This document shows positions 38,710 through 47,835 of a stretch of DNA of 64,000 bases, piece after piece. Under the pieces are notes generated by a model, which ran no database searches, was not told the DNA's origin, and saw only the letters and a list, made by a program, of their open reading frames with translations. Source of the DNA: Erythrobacter sp. BLCC-B19 (lineage in GTDB: Bacteria > Pseudomonadota > Alphaproteobacteria > Sphingomonadales > Sphingomonadaceae); the NCBI RefSeq assembly GCF_028621955.1, contig NZ_CP117516.1, positions 1,696,001-1,760,000 on the forward strand, read 5' to 3'. A program made the translations under genes and the position numbers. Numbering within the stretch: the stretch's first letter is position 1; each line of letters opens with the position of its first letter.

Positions 38710-39192
38710 TTGAAACTCACCCACCTGCTCGCCGCCGGGGTCGCTGTCGCCCCCGCCGCCCTCGCGGCGCAGAGCGTCACTGTCACCATTCCGCAGATCA
38801 AGGTGTCGGAATATCACAAGCCCTATGTGGCGATCTGGCTGGAGCCTGCGGGCGGCGGTCCGATCCGCACGCTGGCGGTGTGGTACGACATCAAGAAAGG
38901 CGGGAACGAGCCGGGCACCAAGTGGCTCGCCGACCTGCGCACCTGGTGGCGCAAGGGCGGCCGCAATCTCAAGCTGCCCGCCAGCGGCGTGAGCGGCGCG
39001 ACCCGTGCGCCGGGTGCCTATCGCATCCCGCTGCCCGCCAATCTCGCGGCAGGCGCCTACACCCTCCACGTCGAGGCCGCGCGCGAGGAGGGCGGCCGTG
39101 AGCTGGTGTCGGTGCCGCTCACCATCCCCGTCCCCAAGGGCAAGGCCAGCGGCAAGACCGAACTGGGCGCTGTCACCATTGTCGCCCGTTGA
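38710..39192 (+). CDS. Periplasmic DUF2271 protein with SGAT flavinylation-like motif
   Basis: This 160-residue protein starts at the TTG at 38710, eight bases after an AAGGAG box. It has a signal peptide (MKLTHLLAAGVAVAPAALAA) and a single DUF2271 domain rich in Trp/Lys (AVWYDIKKGGNEPGTKWLAD). Residues 94-98, VSGAT, followed by RAPGAY, resemble the (S/T)GAT acceptor site at which ApbE attaches FMN to threonine in NqrC/RnfG-type domains; the usual Asp three residues before the Ser/Thr is Ser here. ApbE is encoded two genes downstream. I infer a covalent-FMN periplasmic electron carrier. Confidence 0.82.
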   Translation: MKLTHLLAAGVAVAPAALAAQSVTVTIPQIKVSEYHKPYVAIWLEPAGGGPIRTLAVWYDIKKGGNEPGTKWLADLRTWWRKGGRNLKLPASGVSGATRAPGAYRIPLPANLAAGAYTLHVEAAREEGGRELVSVPLTIPVPKGKASGKTELGAVTIVAR

Positions 39193-39218
39193 TGCTCTCA
39201 AGACCTGAGGAAACTCCC

Positions 39219-40076
39219 ATGATCCGCAAGACCTTTTTGATCGGTGCCGCTGCCTTTGGCGTGATCGCCGCTCCCCTCGCTGCGCATAATGCCTGGCTGC
39301 TGCCTTCCACCACGGTGCTGTCCGATACCGGCCAGTATGTGACCGTCGACATGGGCGCATCGACTGCGCCGTTCGAGGCGGATCACGCCGCGCTTCCCGC
39401 CGAGAACGTGAAGGTGTGGGCGCCTGACGGCACGATGGGGACGCTCGAGAATGCGGCCCGCCTGCGCTATCGTTCGACCTTCGACGTCAAGATCGACAAG
39501 CCTGGCACCTGGCGGATCGGGATGGAGACGGGCACCATCACCGGCAGCTTCAAGGTCGATGGCGAGGCGTGGACGCTCGGCCGCCGCCGCGGGCCGCCTC
39601 CTGCGCCCGGTGCCGCCCCCGCCGCTCCGGTGCGCGCTATTGCCAGCATTGCCGAACTTCCCGCCAATGCGACCGACCTCGACCTTACGGAAGTTTCTGG
39701 TCGCAATGAATTTTTCGTGACGGCAGGGGCACCGACCGAAACGCTGTTCACGCCCACGGGCAAGGGTCTGGAATTCGTGCCCGAGACGCTCCCCACCGAT
39801 CTCGTCGCTGACGAGCCGGGACGGTTCCGCTTTCTTGTCGATGGCCAGCCGGTCGCCGGGCTTGAGGTTGAAGTGGTGCCGGGCGGGCGGCGCTATCGCA
39901 GCGAAAGCGGAGCGCAAAAGCTCGTCACCGATGCTGAAGGCCGGGTCACGATCAGCTGGCCGGGGGCCGGGTTCTACTGGCTCAACACGACGATCACCGA
40001 CGAGCGACCGACAAACGACATGGCGACAAAGCGCCGCATGACCTACACCGCGACACTGGAGGTGCTCGCACCGTGA
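39219..40076 (+). CDS. Periplasmic DUF4198 protein
   Basis: The 285-residue protein starts at the ATG at 39219 with TGAGGA upstream and has a signal peptide (MIRKTFLIGAAAFGVIAAPL, cleaved near LAAHN). The mature N-terminus HNAWLLPSTTVLSDTGQYV is typical of DUF4198 proteins, which contain two beta-sandwich domains and sit next to metal-uptake genes. A Pro/Ala linker (RRRGPPPAPGAAPAAP) joins them. A metal-binding role is plausible through the mature N-terminal His, but is inference. Its stop overlaps the apbE GTG (GTGA). Confidence 0.82.
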   Translation: MIRKTFLIGAAAFGVIAAPLAAHNAWLLPSTTVLSDTGQYVTVDMGASTAPFEADHAALPAENVKVWAPDGTMGTLENAARLRYRSTFDVKIDKPGTWRIGMETGTITGSFKVDGEAWTLGRRRGPPPAPGAAPAAPVRAIASIAELPANATDLDLTEVSGRNEFFVTAGAPTETLFTPTGKGLEFVPETLPTDLVADEPGRFRFLVDGQPVAGLEVEVVPGGRRYRSESGAQKLVTDAEGRVTISWPGAGFYWLNTTITDERPTNDMATKRRMTYTATLEVLAP

Positions 40077-41062
40077 CGCTGGATGAGGCGGCCCCGCGGA
40101 TCGCGGTGCCGCCACAACTCGATCCCTCGGCGCTGATGGGTCACGATCCCTCAGCGCCCATCGTCGTGCTTGCGGGCGAGACGATGGGCACGACCTGGCA
40201 GGTGCAGGCGGCAATCCCGGCGCGGCTGGGGCGTGACACGGCAGGGCTGGCCGATGCAATCGGCAGGCGGCTGGACGAAATCTGCGGGCAGATGAGCCAT
40301 TGGGATGCAGGCTCGCAACTCAGCCGCTTCAACAGGTCGCCGGCAGGCAGCGCGCACCCGCTGTCGCCTGACTTTGCCCGCGTGATCGCCGCTGCCCTTG
40401 CGATTGCGGCGGCGAGCGGCGGCGCCTTCGATCCGGCGCTGGGCCGGCTCACTGACCTGTGGGGTCTCGGCCCCCGACCGGCCGCGGGTGTGCCCGATGC
40501 CGCAGCGCTGGCGCGGGTGCAGACCGAGCGCAACTGGCGGCAACTCGGCTTTGACCCGGCAACGGCGACCCTGACGCAGCCCGGTGGGGTATGGCTCGAC
40601 CTTTCCGGGATCGCCAAGGGCTATGCGGTCGATGCGCTTGCCGATCTGCTGGCAGGCCGCGGGATCGGCCATGCGCTGATCGAGATTGGCGGCGAGCTGG
40701 CAGGCTGCGGGATGCGGCCCGATGGCGATCCCTGGTGGGTCGAGCTCGAAAGCCCGCCCGCCTGCACCCTGCCGCCGCTGCGGGTGGCGCTGCATCAGCT
40801 CTCGGTGGCAACCTCGGGCGATTATCTGCGCGGTGGCCACACGCTCGACCCGGCGACCGGCCTCCCGATCACTCATGCGACCACGGCGATCAGCGTGCTG
40901 CATCCGTCATGCATGGTGGCTGATGCCTGGGCGACCGCGCTCAGCGTCGCGAGGCCCGATCACGCCTGCCAGCTGGCCCGGGCCCATCACCTCGCCGCCC
41001 GCATCGTGTCGCGCAGCGGCGAGGAATGGCTCAGCCCCGCGCTGCAATTGATGCTTGCCTGA
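40073..41062 (+). CDS. apbE: FAD:protein FMN transferase ApbE
   Basis: ApbE transfers FMN from FAD to a threonine of target proteins in the periplasm. The 329-residue protein shows GETMGTTWQV, DLSGIAKGYAVDAL, LIEIGGELAG and HTLDPATGLPI, then a C-terminal MVADAWATALSV block carrying the metal-binding Asp. No clear signal peptide is visible at its N-terminus, so localisation is uncertain, or another start applies. The GTG start overlaps the DUF4198 stop. Its most likely local target is the DUF2271 protein with the SGAT motif. Confidence 0.92.
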   Translation: MTLDEAAPRIAVPPQLDPSALMGHDPSAPIVVLAGETMGTTWQVQAAIPARLGRDTAGLADAIGRRLDEICGQMSHWDAGSQLSRFNRSPAGSAHPLSPDFARVIAAALAIAAASGGAFDPALGRLTDLWGLGPRPAAGVPDAAALARVQTERNWRQLGFDPATATLTQPGGVWLDLSGIAKGYAVDALADLLAGRGIGHALIEIGGELAGCGMRPDGDPWWVELESPPACTLPPLRVALHQLSVATSGDYLRGGHTLDPATGLPITHATTAISVLHPSCMVADAWATALSVARPDHACQLARAHHLAARIVSRSGEEWLSPALQLMLA

Positions 41063-41071
41063 CCGGCGACG

Positions 41072-41296
41072 TCAGCCCTTGAACCGGCGCTGCGTGCTCG
41101 GCGGGAACTTGGCGTGCAGCGCTTTGGCACGCGCGGGCCGATCCATCAGCTCGCCGCCGCAATTGGGGCAGCGGTCGTCGAGATCCTCGGCGCATTCGGC
41201 GCAAAAGGTGCATTCGAACGAGCAGATGAACGCGCCGGGCGCTTCGGCGGGAAGCAGCACGCCGCAGGTTTCGCAATCGGGGCGCATTTCGAGCAT
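41072..41296 (-). CDS. DUF1272 zinc-ribbon-like small protein
   Basis: A 74-residue protein with eight or more cysteines in pairs: CETCG near the N-terminus, CSFECTFCAEC in the middle and CPNCGG later. This fits DUF1272, a family of small, presumably zinc-binding proteins of unknown function. It is convergent with apbE, ten bases away, and 11 bases downstream of glmM on the same strand. Confidence 0.88.
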   Translation of the reverse strand: MLEMRPDCETCGVLLPAEAPGAFICSFECTFCAECAEDLDDRCPNCGGELMDRPARAKALHAKFPPSTQRRFKG

Positions 41297-41307
41297 CGTG
41301 CCGTCTC

Positions 41308-42645
41308 CTAAACCGCCGCGCGCACCGCTTCGCAGATGGTGTCGACCACCTGTTCCACCTGCGCCTGATCGTCGCCCTCGGCCATGACCCGGATCAGGGG
41401 TTCGGTGCCTGAGGCGCGGATCACAAGGCGCCCCTTGCCGGCCAGCGATGCCTCGGCCTCGGCAATGGCGGCCTTGACGCCCGCGTTCTCCAGCGGCTTG
41501 CCGCCGTCGTAGCGCACGTTCTTGAGCAATTGCGGCACGGGGTCGAAGACGTGGAGCAGCTCGCTTGCGGGCTTGCCGCTGCGCACCAGGCTGGCGAGCA
41601 CCCGCAGCGCCGCCACGGTGCCATCGCCGGTGGTGGCGTAATCGAGCAGGATCATGTGCCCCGACTGTTCGCCGCCGACATTGTACCCGCCCGCCTTCAT
41701 CGCTTCGAGCACATAGCGGTCGCCCACCTTGGCGCGCACCAGATCGAGGCCGCGGCCATTGAGGTAGCGTTCGAGCCCGAGATTGCTCATCACCGTCGCC
41801 ACGATCCCGCCGCCGCGCAGGGAGCCGCGATCCTGCATCCGGCCCGCGATCAGCGCCATGATCTGGTCGCCATCAACCGCGCGGCCTTTTTCATCGACCA
41901 CGATCAGCCGGTCGGCATCGCCGTCCAGGGCTATGCCGATATCGGCCTTCTCCTCGACCACCTTGGCCTGCAGCGCGGCAATCGCGGTCGATCCGACCCC
42001 GTCGTTGATGTTGGTGCCATTGGGGGAGACACCCAGCGCCACCACCTCCGCACCCAGTTCCCAGATTGCGGAAGGCGTGACCTGATAGGCGGCGCCATTC
42101 GCGCAATCGACCACCACCTTGAGACCATCGAAGCGCAGCTCGGCGGCAACCGACTGCTTGACCGCGTGGATATAGCGCCCGCGCGCATCCTCGATCCGGC
42201 GCGCGCGGCCGATCATTTCGGCAGGGACAAGCGGGATGTCGGTTTCCATCAGCCGCTCGATTTCGGTTTCGGCTTCATCCGAGAGCTTGAAGCCATCGGG
42301 GCCGAACAGCTTGATCCCGTTGTCGGCAAAGGGATTGTGGCTGGCCGAGATCATCACGCCAAGGTCGGCGCGCATTTCCCGCGTCAGGAGCGCAATCGCG
42401 GGGGTGGGCAGGGGGCCGGTCATGATGACGTCGATCCCGACCGAGGTGAAACCGGCCACCAGCGCGCTCTCCATCATGTAGCCCGACAGGCGCGTGTCCT
42501 TGCCGATCACCACCCGGTGCCGGTGGCCGCCGCGCACGAAATGGCGACCTGCGGCCTGCCCGACCTTCATCGCCATCGCCGCTGTCATCGCACCTGCATT
42601 GGTGCGGCCCCTGATCCCGTCTGTTCCGAACAGCTTGCGTGCCAT
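41308..42645 (-). CDS. glmM: Phosphoglucosamine mutase
   Basis: GlmM interconverts glucosamine-6-phosphate and glucosamine-1-phosphate for UDP-GlcNAc synthesis. The 445-residue protein starts at the ATG at 42645 ([16 protein letters not shown]). The catalytic phosphoserine is in [12 protein letters not shown], the metal-binding loop is DGDADR, and the phosphate-binding loop is [13 protein letters not shown] longer open frame upstream is not family-like. It is divergent from the symporter gene. Confidence 0.97.
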   Translation of the reverse strand: MARKLFGTDGIRGRTNAGAMTAAMAMKVGQAAGRHFVRGGHRHRVVIGKDTRLSGYMMESALVAGFTSVGIDVIMTGPLPTPAIALLTREMRADLGVMISASHNPFADNGIKLFGPDGFKLSDEAETEIERLMETDIPLVPAEMIGRARRIEDARGRYIHAVKQSVAAELRFDGLKVVVDCANGAAYQVTPSAIWELGAEVVALGVSPNGTNINDGVGSTAIAALQAKVVEEKADIGIALDGDADRLIVVDEKGRAVDGDQIMALIAGRMQDRGSLRGGGIVATVMSNLGLERYLNGRGLDLVRAKVGDRYVLEAMKAGGYNVGGEQSGHMILLDYATTGDGTVAALRVLASLVRSGKPASELLHVFDPVPQLLKNVRYDGGKPLENAGVKAAIAEAEASLAGKGRLVIRASGTEPLIRVMAEGDDQAQVEQVVDTICEAVRAAV

Positions 42646-42743
42646 GAATTCCCCTGTCGTGCCGGTCGCATGAGATTGTCTCGCGCTTCTGGCGCGGTTA
42701 TCGCGCAAAGGGAAGGGCGAGACGCCCGCATAAGGACAGGCCA

Positions 42744-44030
42744 TTGCTGGAAAGTGAAAACGTCGCTGCGAGCGGGCAGGGAAAGTTCGGGCTGGTGTCG
42801 ATCCGGCTGCCGGTCGCGCTCACCTTTGCCGGGCTGGTGGGCGGGCTGGTGGCGGGCATCCTCGGCGCCTTGGCCGATGCGCCCGCGCTGGTCGGCGAGA
42901 TCGCGGGGCTGGTGGGCGGGCTGTGGCTGCGCGCCTTGCAGATGACGATCATCCCGCTGGTCGCGGCGCTGCTGGTGCTGGGGCTCGTGCAGATGATCAT
43001 GGCCGCTCGGGTCGGCACTGTGGCGCGGCGGATGATTGCGCTGATGGTGTTCGTGCAGCTGGCAGGCGGCGCGTTCACCTCGGTCGCCATGCCGATGCTC
43101 CTGCGCGCCTTCCCGGTGCCCGCCGGGGCCGAGGCCTTCCTCGCCCAGACCCCTTCGGAGGTGGGCGAAGTGCCGCGCGTGCTCGACTTCATGGCATCAC
43201 TGGTCAGTCCCAACATCATCGCCGCTGCCGCCGAGACCGCGATGCTGCCACTGACGCTGTTCTTCGTGATGTTCGCCGTGGCGATCACCCGGCTGCCGGA
43301 CGATCAGGGTGACCGGCTGATGGGGTTCTTCCATGCGCTGGGCAATGCGATGCTGCTGATCATCGGCTGGGTGCTCTCCGCCGCGCCAGTGGGCGTCTTC
43401 GCGCTGGCCTATGGCGTGGGCGTGCAAAGCGGGGGCGGCGCCTTTGCGGCGCTCGGGCATTACGTGCTGACGGTGACGCTGATGGGCACCTTCATCTTCC
43501 TGCTCGCCTATGCTGTCGCGGCCGGGCTGGGCGGCAAGGGGCTGGGCGGGTTCTTCCGTGCGATGTTGCCCGCGCAGGCGGTGGCGCTGTCGACCCAGTC
43601 ATCGCTCGCCAGCCTCCCAGCGATGCTCGATTCGGCTGGACGGCTGGGCCTGCGCGCCTCGACCGCCGAATTCGTGCTGCCGCTGGCGGTGGTGATCTTC
43701 CGCGCCACCAGCGCCGCGATGAACCTTGCCGTGGTCTATTACGTCGCCGCGCTCGCCGGGGTCGAGGTTTCGCCCACGGTTGCCATCGCCGGCATCCTGA
43801 TTGCCAGCGTCATCAGCCTCAGCGCCGTCAGCCTGCCCGGATCGATCAGTTTCGTCGTCTCGATCGGGCCGATTGCGCTCGCCATGGGCGTGCCGGTGGA
43901 GCCGCTCGCGCTGCTGGTCGCGGTCGAGATGCTGCCCGACCTGATGCGCACACTGGGCAACGTCACGATGAACGTCGCTGTCACAAGCGCGGTTGACCGC
44001 TCGGCCGATGAGGCTATCGCCCCAACCTGA
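42744..44030 (+). CDS. Dicarboxylate/amino acid:cation symporter
   Basis: The 428-residue protein has the helical pattern and re-entrant loops of the DAACS/glutamate transporter family. [19 protein letters not shown] is an early helix, [15 protein letters not shown] corresponds to the serine-rich loop, and [19 protein letters not shown] to the helix with the substrate site. It should import a C4-dicarboxylate or amino acid with Na+ or H+. The TTG at 42744 with AAGGA eight bases upstream is the most credible start. Confidence 0.9.
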   Translation: MLESENVAASGQGKFGLVSIRLPVALTFAGLVGGLVAGILGALADAPALVGEIAGLVGGLWLRALQMTIIPLVAALLVLGLVQMIMAARVGTVARRMIALMVFVQLAGGAFTSVAMPMLLRAFPVPAGAEAFLAQTPSEVGEVPRVLDFMASLVSPNIIAAAAETAMLPLTLFFVMFAVAITRLPDDQGDRLMGFFHALGNAMLLIIGWVLSAAPVGVFALAYGVGVQSGGGAFAALGHYVLTVTLMGTFIFLLAYAVAAGLGGKGLGGFFRAMLPAQAVALSTQSSLASLPAMLDSAGRLGLRASTAEFVLPLAVVIFRATSAAMNLAVVYYVAALAGVEVSPTVAIAGILIASVISLSAVSLPGSISFVVSIGPIALAMGVPVEPLALLVAVEMLPDLMRTLGNVTMNVAVTSAVDRSADEAIAPT

Positions 44031-44116
44031 TCTGCGTCTTGAACGTGCAACCCTTCGTGCGCATTTGCGTTACCGACAGATAGAGCATCCACCCCAGCCC
44101 TTTTGGAGGACGACCC

Positions 44117-44725
44117 ATGGCTTTCGCACTTTCCCCGCTTCCCTATGCCGACACCGCGCTTGAACCGGCGATTTCGGCCGAGACGCTGTCGTTCCACTAC
44201 GGCAAGCATCACCAGACCTATGTCGACAAGATGAACGCCGCGATCGCCGGCACCGAGCACGAATCGAAGTCGCTCGAAGAGATCGTCGCGGCCTCGCGCG
44301 GGACCAATCAGGGCCTGTTCAACAACGCCGCCCAGACCTGGAACCATATGTTCTACTGGCACTCGATGGCCGCCGAGACGACCGAAGCCTCGGCGGAACT
44401 CGCCGCCAAGATCGACGAGGCGTTCGGCTCGGTCGATGCCCTCAAGCAGCAGCTCAAGGATCGCGGCGTGGGCCACTTCGCCTCCGGCTGGGTGTGGCTG
44501 GCCGAGAAGGACGGCAAGCTTTCGATCGAGGAAACCCACGATGCCGATACGCTCGCCGACAAGGGCATGAACCCGCTGCTGGTGCTCGACGTGTGGGAGC
44601 ACGCCTACTACCTCGATCACCAGAACAAGCGTCCGGCCTATCTGGATGCCGTGGTCGAAACCAAGCTCAACTGGGCCTTCGCGAGCGAGAACCTCGCGCG
44701 CGGCACGGTGTGGACTTACGCCTGA
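44117..44725 (+). CDS. sodB: Superoxide dismutase [Fe]
   Basis: A 202-residue Fe/Mn-type superoxide dismutase. Metal ligands are in LSFHYGKHHQTYVDK (His), WNHMFYWHS (His) and LDVWEHAYYLDHQN (Asp and His). Residues such as the Ala/Gln arrangement near NNAAQTWNH and GLFNNA favour the iron-dependent type. TTTTGGAGGA lies just before the ATG at 44117, a strong ribosome-binding site. A strong terminator follows 22 bases after the stop. Confidence 0.95.
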   Translation: MAFALSPLPYADTALEPAISAETLSFHYGKHHQTYVDKMNAAIAGTEHESKSLEEIVAASRGTNQGLFNNAAQTWNHMFYWHSMAAETTEASAELAAKIDEAFGSVDALKQQLKDRGVGHFASGWVWLAEKDGKLSIEETHDADTLADKGMNPLLVLDVWEHAYYLDHQNKRPAYLDAVVETKLNWAFASENLARGTVWTYA

Positions 44726-44747
44726 TTTCTTCGGGATGTGAATGAAG

Positions 44748-44781
44748 AAGGCCCGGGGGAGCGATCCCTCGGGCCTTTTTT
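44748..44781 (+). terminator. Intrinsic terminator after sodB
   Basis: AAGGCCCG pairs with CGGGCCTT, extended by partial pairing of GGGGGA with TCCCT, and a run of six Ts follows. It points rightward and ends the sodB transcript. Confidence 0.85.
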
Positions 44782-44790
44782 CGTCCTCGT

Positions 44791-44861
44791 TCCGGGCTTG
44801 ACCCGGGACCCCGCTGCCTTTGCGCGGGAAAGAGAAAGCTGGGCCCCGGATCAAGTCCGGA
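44791..44861. repeat. REP-like inverted repeat downstream of sodB
   Basis: Arms 44791-44811 and 44841-44861 match as inverted repeats at 18 of 21 positions (core CCGGGCTTGACCCGGG). It fills the gap between sodB's terminator and the end of ecfG. Confidence 0.65.
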
Positions 44862-44875
44862 GCGGGCATGGTAAC

Positions 44876-45499
44876 TCAGTCCCGCGAACTCACACCGTTG
44901 CCCGAAGCCACGGTGTCCAGCTCTTCGAGGATCGCGGCGTGCGCCACGTCGTCGTCGCTTGATCGGCGCGGGATGCTGCCGTTGGCGAGCATTTCGGTCA
45001 GCGCGGCGCGGGCGCGGCCCACCCGGCTCTTGATCGTGCCGACAGCGCAGCCGCAGATCGCGGCGGCTTCCTCGTAGGAAAACCCGCCTGCGCCCACCAG
45101 CAGCAGCGCCTCGCGCCGTTCGGCGGGCAGGGTCAGCAGCGCGCGGTGCAGATCGCTCAGGTGGATCGGTTCTTCCTGACCGGCAGGCGCGGTGAGGATG
45201 CGTTCGGCCACGCCCTCGTCATACTCGCCGCGGAAGCGGTTGCGGCGCATATCGGTGAGATAGGCGTTGCGCAGGATCACGAAGGTCCAGGCGCGCATCG
45301 AGGTGCCGGGCTCGAACCGGTCTTGCGCGGCCCAGGCCTTCAGCAGCGTTTCCTGCACCAGATCATCGGCCAGATCGGGCCGCCCGCACAGCCCGCGCGC
45401 AAAGGCGCGCAGGTGCGGCACCACCTCGGTCAGCTCACGCTTGAAATCGGATTTTTCGGCGGCCGAGCGCCTGTCGCCAGTGGGGCGGTCGTCGCTCAT
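44876..45499 (-). CDS. ecfG: EcfG-type RNA polymerase sigma factor
   Basis: A 207-residue ECF sigma factor that directs the general stress response in alphaproteobacteria. Region 2 is around LRAFARGLCGRPDLADDLVQ and FVILRNAYLTDMRR; region 4 is around LPAERREALLLVGAGGFSYE and GCAVGTIKSRVGRARAAL. It overlaps the nepR stop by four bases, which is the classical nepR-ecfG arrangement, so the anti-sigma factor is translated first and coupled. Confidence 0.94.
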   Translation of the reverse strand: MSDDRPTGDRRSAAEKSDFKRELTEVVPHLRAFARGLCGRPDLADDLVQETLLKAWAAQDRFEPGTSMRAWTFVILRNAYLTDMRRNRFRGEYDEGVAERILTAPAGQEEPIHLSDLHRALLTLPAERREALLLVGAGGFSYEEAAAICGCAVGTIKSRVGRARAALTEMLANGSIPRRSSDDDVAHAAILEELDTVASGNGVSSRD

Positions 45500-45723
45500 T
45501 GGCTCGTGTCCGAGCCATCCGCAGATGGCGCGGCCCCGCGCTTGCCACGCGCGGGATCGATGCTGTCGAGCCGGTCGAGCAGATCCTTGAAACTGTCGGG
45601 CAGGGCTTCCTCGACCACCTGATCATAGAGCTGCTTCAGCCCATCGGCCCATTCGGGCGGGCGACGCGGGGCGCTGTCGTCGCCTCCGCCATTGCTGCCA
45701 CCCTGTGTGTGATTCGCGGCCAT
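45496..45723 (-). CDS. nepR: Anti-sigma factor NepR
   Basis: NepR sequesters EcfG until phosphorylated PhyR binds it. The 75-residue protein has the conserved core LKQLYDQVVEEALPDSFKDL followed by LDRLD, with disordered Gly/Ser/Asp-rich ends as usual. It precedes ecfG on the same strand and overlaps it by four bases. A sensor kinase gene is divergent upstream. Confidence 0.93.
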   Translation of the reverse strand: MAANHTQGGSNGGGDDSAPRRPPEWADGLKQLYDQVVEEALPDSFKDLLDRLDSIDPARGKRGAAPSADGSDTSQ

Positions 45724-45834
45724 GATGCTGTGGTCTTGTCCCTGATCCCGTTGTCCCCGCCCCGCAGAAAGGGGCTGTCATCGCCTGCTGAGGCCGGACA
45801 ACTTGCCATCGGCCGAGACCCTCAGGAGCCGAGT

Positions 45835-47664
45835 TTGGACGATTCGGGAACGATGCGCTACCAGTTTGGTTCCGGCACCGGCTCTCGCGTCCCGCTTTGT
45901 GCCACGGCCCGACAGGATTTTCGCATCATCGACCCGCTTGTCATCTCCCCTGATCTTGACCCGGCGGCCCCTCCGCCGCCGACTTCGTCGGGCCGGGCGC
46001 GGCGCTGGCTGGTGATGTATCCGCGCGCGGTGCCGCTGGTGATCTTCTTCGCGCTGGTGGCAATCACCGCGCTCAGCGTCTTCGCGATCGAAAGCAACGC
46101 CCGCGCCCGCGAACGCGCAGTGATGCGCGAATATGCGCAAGGCGTGGCCGCGGCATTGGATCGCAGCGGGAGCGGGTTTTCCTCCTACCTTCGCGCCGGC
46201 GCCGCGCTGTTTGCCAGTCTCGACGAGGTCAGTCCGGCGACCTTCGACAACTTTGTGCGGGCGCTGAAGCTCAACACCGAATATTCCGGGGCGGAGGGGA
46301 TCGGCTGGATCCCGGTGATCGAGGCGCGCGATCTGGACAGCTTCCTGCGGAGCACCCGCGCGCGCCAGCCCGACTTCCCCGATATCTTCCCCGCCCCCAG
46401 CAGCGGCACCAGCCGGATCGCACCCGTGACGATGTTCGCGCCTGCGACCCCGCTTAACCGCCGCGCGCTGGGCTATGATATGTATTCCGACGCCGCCCGC
46501 GCTGCCGCCATGGCCGAGGCCGAGGTGACGCTGCGCCCGGCCGCGTCGGGCCGGATCGTGCTGCGGCAGGAAACCAGCGGCACTGCGCCTGCCTTTGCGA
46601 TCTATATGCCGGTCTTCCGCCTTGCCGGATCGCAGGACGAGCGGCGGCTGCTGGGCTTTGTCTACACTCCGTTCCGCGCGCGCGAATTCCTCGATGCCGC
46701 CATCGACCGCGAAGGGCAGGGGCGCTTCGGCGTGCGGCTCTACGATGGCGAGGTGTCGACCGGGCACCTGCTGGTCGCACACTCGATCGCAGGCGATGCG
46801 AAGCAGACGGTCGAGCAGGAAGTCACCATCGCCGACCGCAAGCTGATGCTGGTGATCGAAACCGCCGACGCGCAGGTGCTCTCGCCCTTGTCGATGGTGA
46901 CGCTGATGTTCGGCCTTGCCCTTGCCAGCCTGCTGATGCTGCTCGCCCGCCTGCTGACCCAGCAGGCCTTCGAGGATCAGGCGCGGCTGGCGTTCTTTGA
47001 AGAACAGCACTCGATCCGCAATTCGCTGACCCGCGAGCTCAATCACCGGGTCAAGAACACGCTGGCGAATGTGCTGTCGATCCTGTCGCTGACCCGCCGC
47101 CGGGCGAGCGGGCTGGATGATTTCGCCGACAGCCTCGAGGGCCGCATCCGCGCGCTTTCGGCAACGCATGACCTTCTGACCGTTACCGATTGGGGCACGA
47201 CCCCGATCCGCGCGGTGATCGAGGCGGAGTTGCAGCATTTCCGCGAGGCGCTGGGCGATGCGATCCTGCTCGAAGGGGATGATCTGGAACTGGCGCCCAA
47301 TGATGCGCTGTCCTTTGGCCTGGCGGTGCATGAACTCGCCACCAATGCCGCCAAATATGGCGCGCTGAGCGTGCCGGGCGGCAAGGTCACTATCCGCTGG
47401 CGGCGCGGCGATGATGCGCAGGCCGAAACCAGTTGGGCCGAGGTCGAATGGCAGGAAACCGGAGGGCCGCCGGTCGCCCAGCAGCGCCGCCGCGGGTTCG
47501 GCACCGAACTGATCGAGAAGGTCGTGGCTCACGAGTTGCGTCAGCCGGTGACACTCGATTTCGCGATCACCGGCGTGCGCTGCGTGCTGCGGGTGCCCGT
47601 CCGGCGACCGGCAGACTTCCGGATTCGCGAGAAGGACGCGGATCGGCGGGTGGTGAAGCCGTGA
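45835..47664 (+). CDS. CHASE-domain HWE-family sensor histidine kinase (PhyK-like)
   Basis: The 609-residue protein has a first membrane helix (VPLVIFFALVAITALSVFAI), a periplasmic CHASE sensor domain (for example NTEYSGAEGIGWIPVIEARD), a second helix (VTLMFGLALASLLMLLARLL), and an HWE/HisKA_2 kinase. The phospho-acceptor His is in ELNHRVKNTLANVLSI, the N-box is VHELATNAAKYGAL and the WxE motif is VEWQETGGP. It probably phosphorylates PhyR. The TTG at 45835 follows AGGAG by six bases; the ATG at 45853 is the alternative start with 603 residues. Confidence 0.9.
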   Translation: MDDSGTMRYQFGSGTGSRVPLCATARQDFRIIDPLVISPDLDPAAPPPPTSSGRARRWLVMYPRAVPLVIFFALVAITALSVFAIESNARARERAVMREYAQGVAAALDRSGSGFSSYLRAGAALFASLDEVSPATFDNFVRALKLNTEYSGAEGIGWIPVIEARDLDSFLRSTRARQPDFPDIFPAPSSGTSRIAPVTMFAPATPLNRRALGYDMYSDAARAAAMAEAEVTLRPAASGRIVLRQETSGTAPAFAIYMPVFRLAGSQDERRLLGFVYTPFRAREFLDAAIDREGQGRFGVRLYDGEVSTGHLLVAHSIAGDAKQTVEQEVTIADRKLMLVIETADAQVLSPLSMVTLMFGLALASLLMLLARLLTQQAFEDQARLAFFEEQHSIRNSLTRELNHRVKNTLANVLSILSLTRRRASGLDDFADSLEGRIRALSATHDLLTVTDWGTTPIRAVIEAELQHFREALGDAILLEGDDLELAPNDALSFGLAVHELATNAAKYGALSVPGGKVTIRWRRGDDAQAETSWAEVEWQETGGPPVAQQRRRGFGTELIEKVVAHELRQPVTLDFAITGVRCVLRVPVRRPADFRIREKDADRRVVKP

Positions 47665-47672
47665 TTTTGCGA

Positions 47673-47829
47673 TCGCGCTGACGCGCGATGCAGACCTGCC
47701 TTCCCTTTGGCCGCCCCGCCTCCCCACCGCTGTAGGCGGCCGGCGACGCCGGAAGCCACCAATGATACCATCAGGCTATGGTGGCCGGGTGGGGAGGCGG
47801 GGCGGGAGGTCTGCGCCACCGAAGGTGGC
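47673..47829. repeat. 157-bp palindromic intergenic element, copy A
   Basis: This stretch is identical at 156 of 157 positions to 51510-51666. It is an imperfect palindrome with GC-rich arms (left GCAGACC...CCGCCTCCCCACC, right GGTGGGGAGGCGG...GGTCTGC) and ends with a GCCACC-gaa-GGTGGC hairpin. It fills the gap between the convergent kinase and phyR genes. It encodes nothing convincing. Confidence 0.85.
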
Positions 47830-47835
47830 CGAAAA

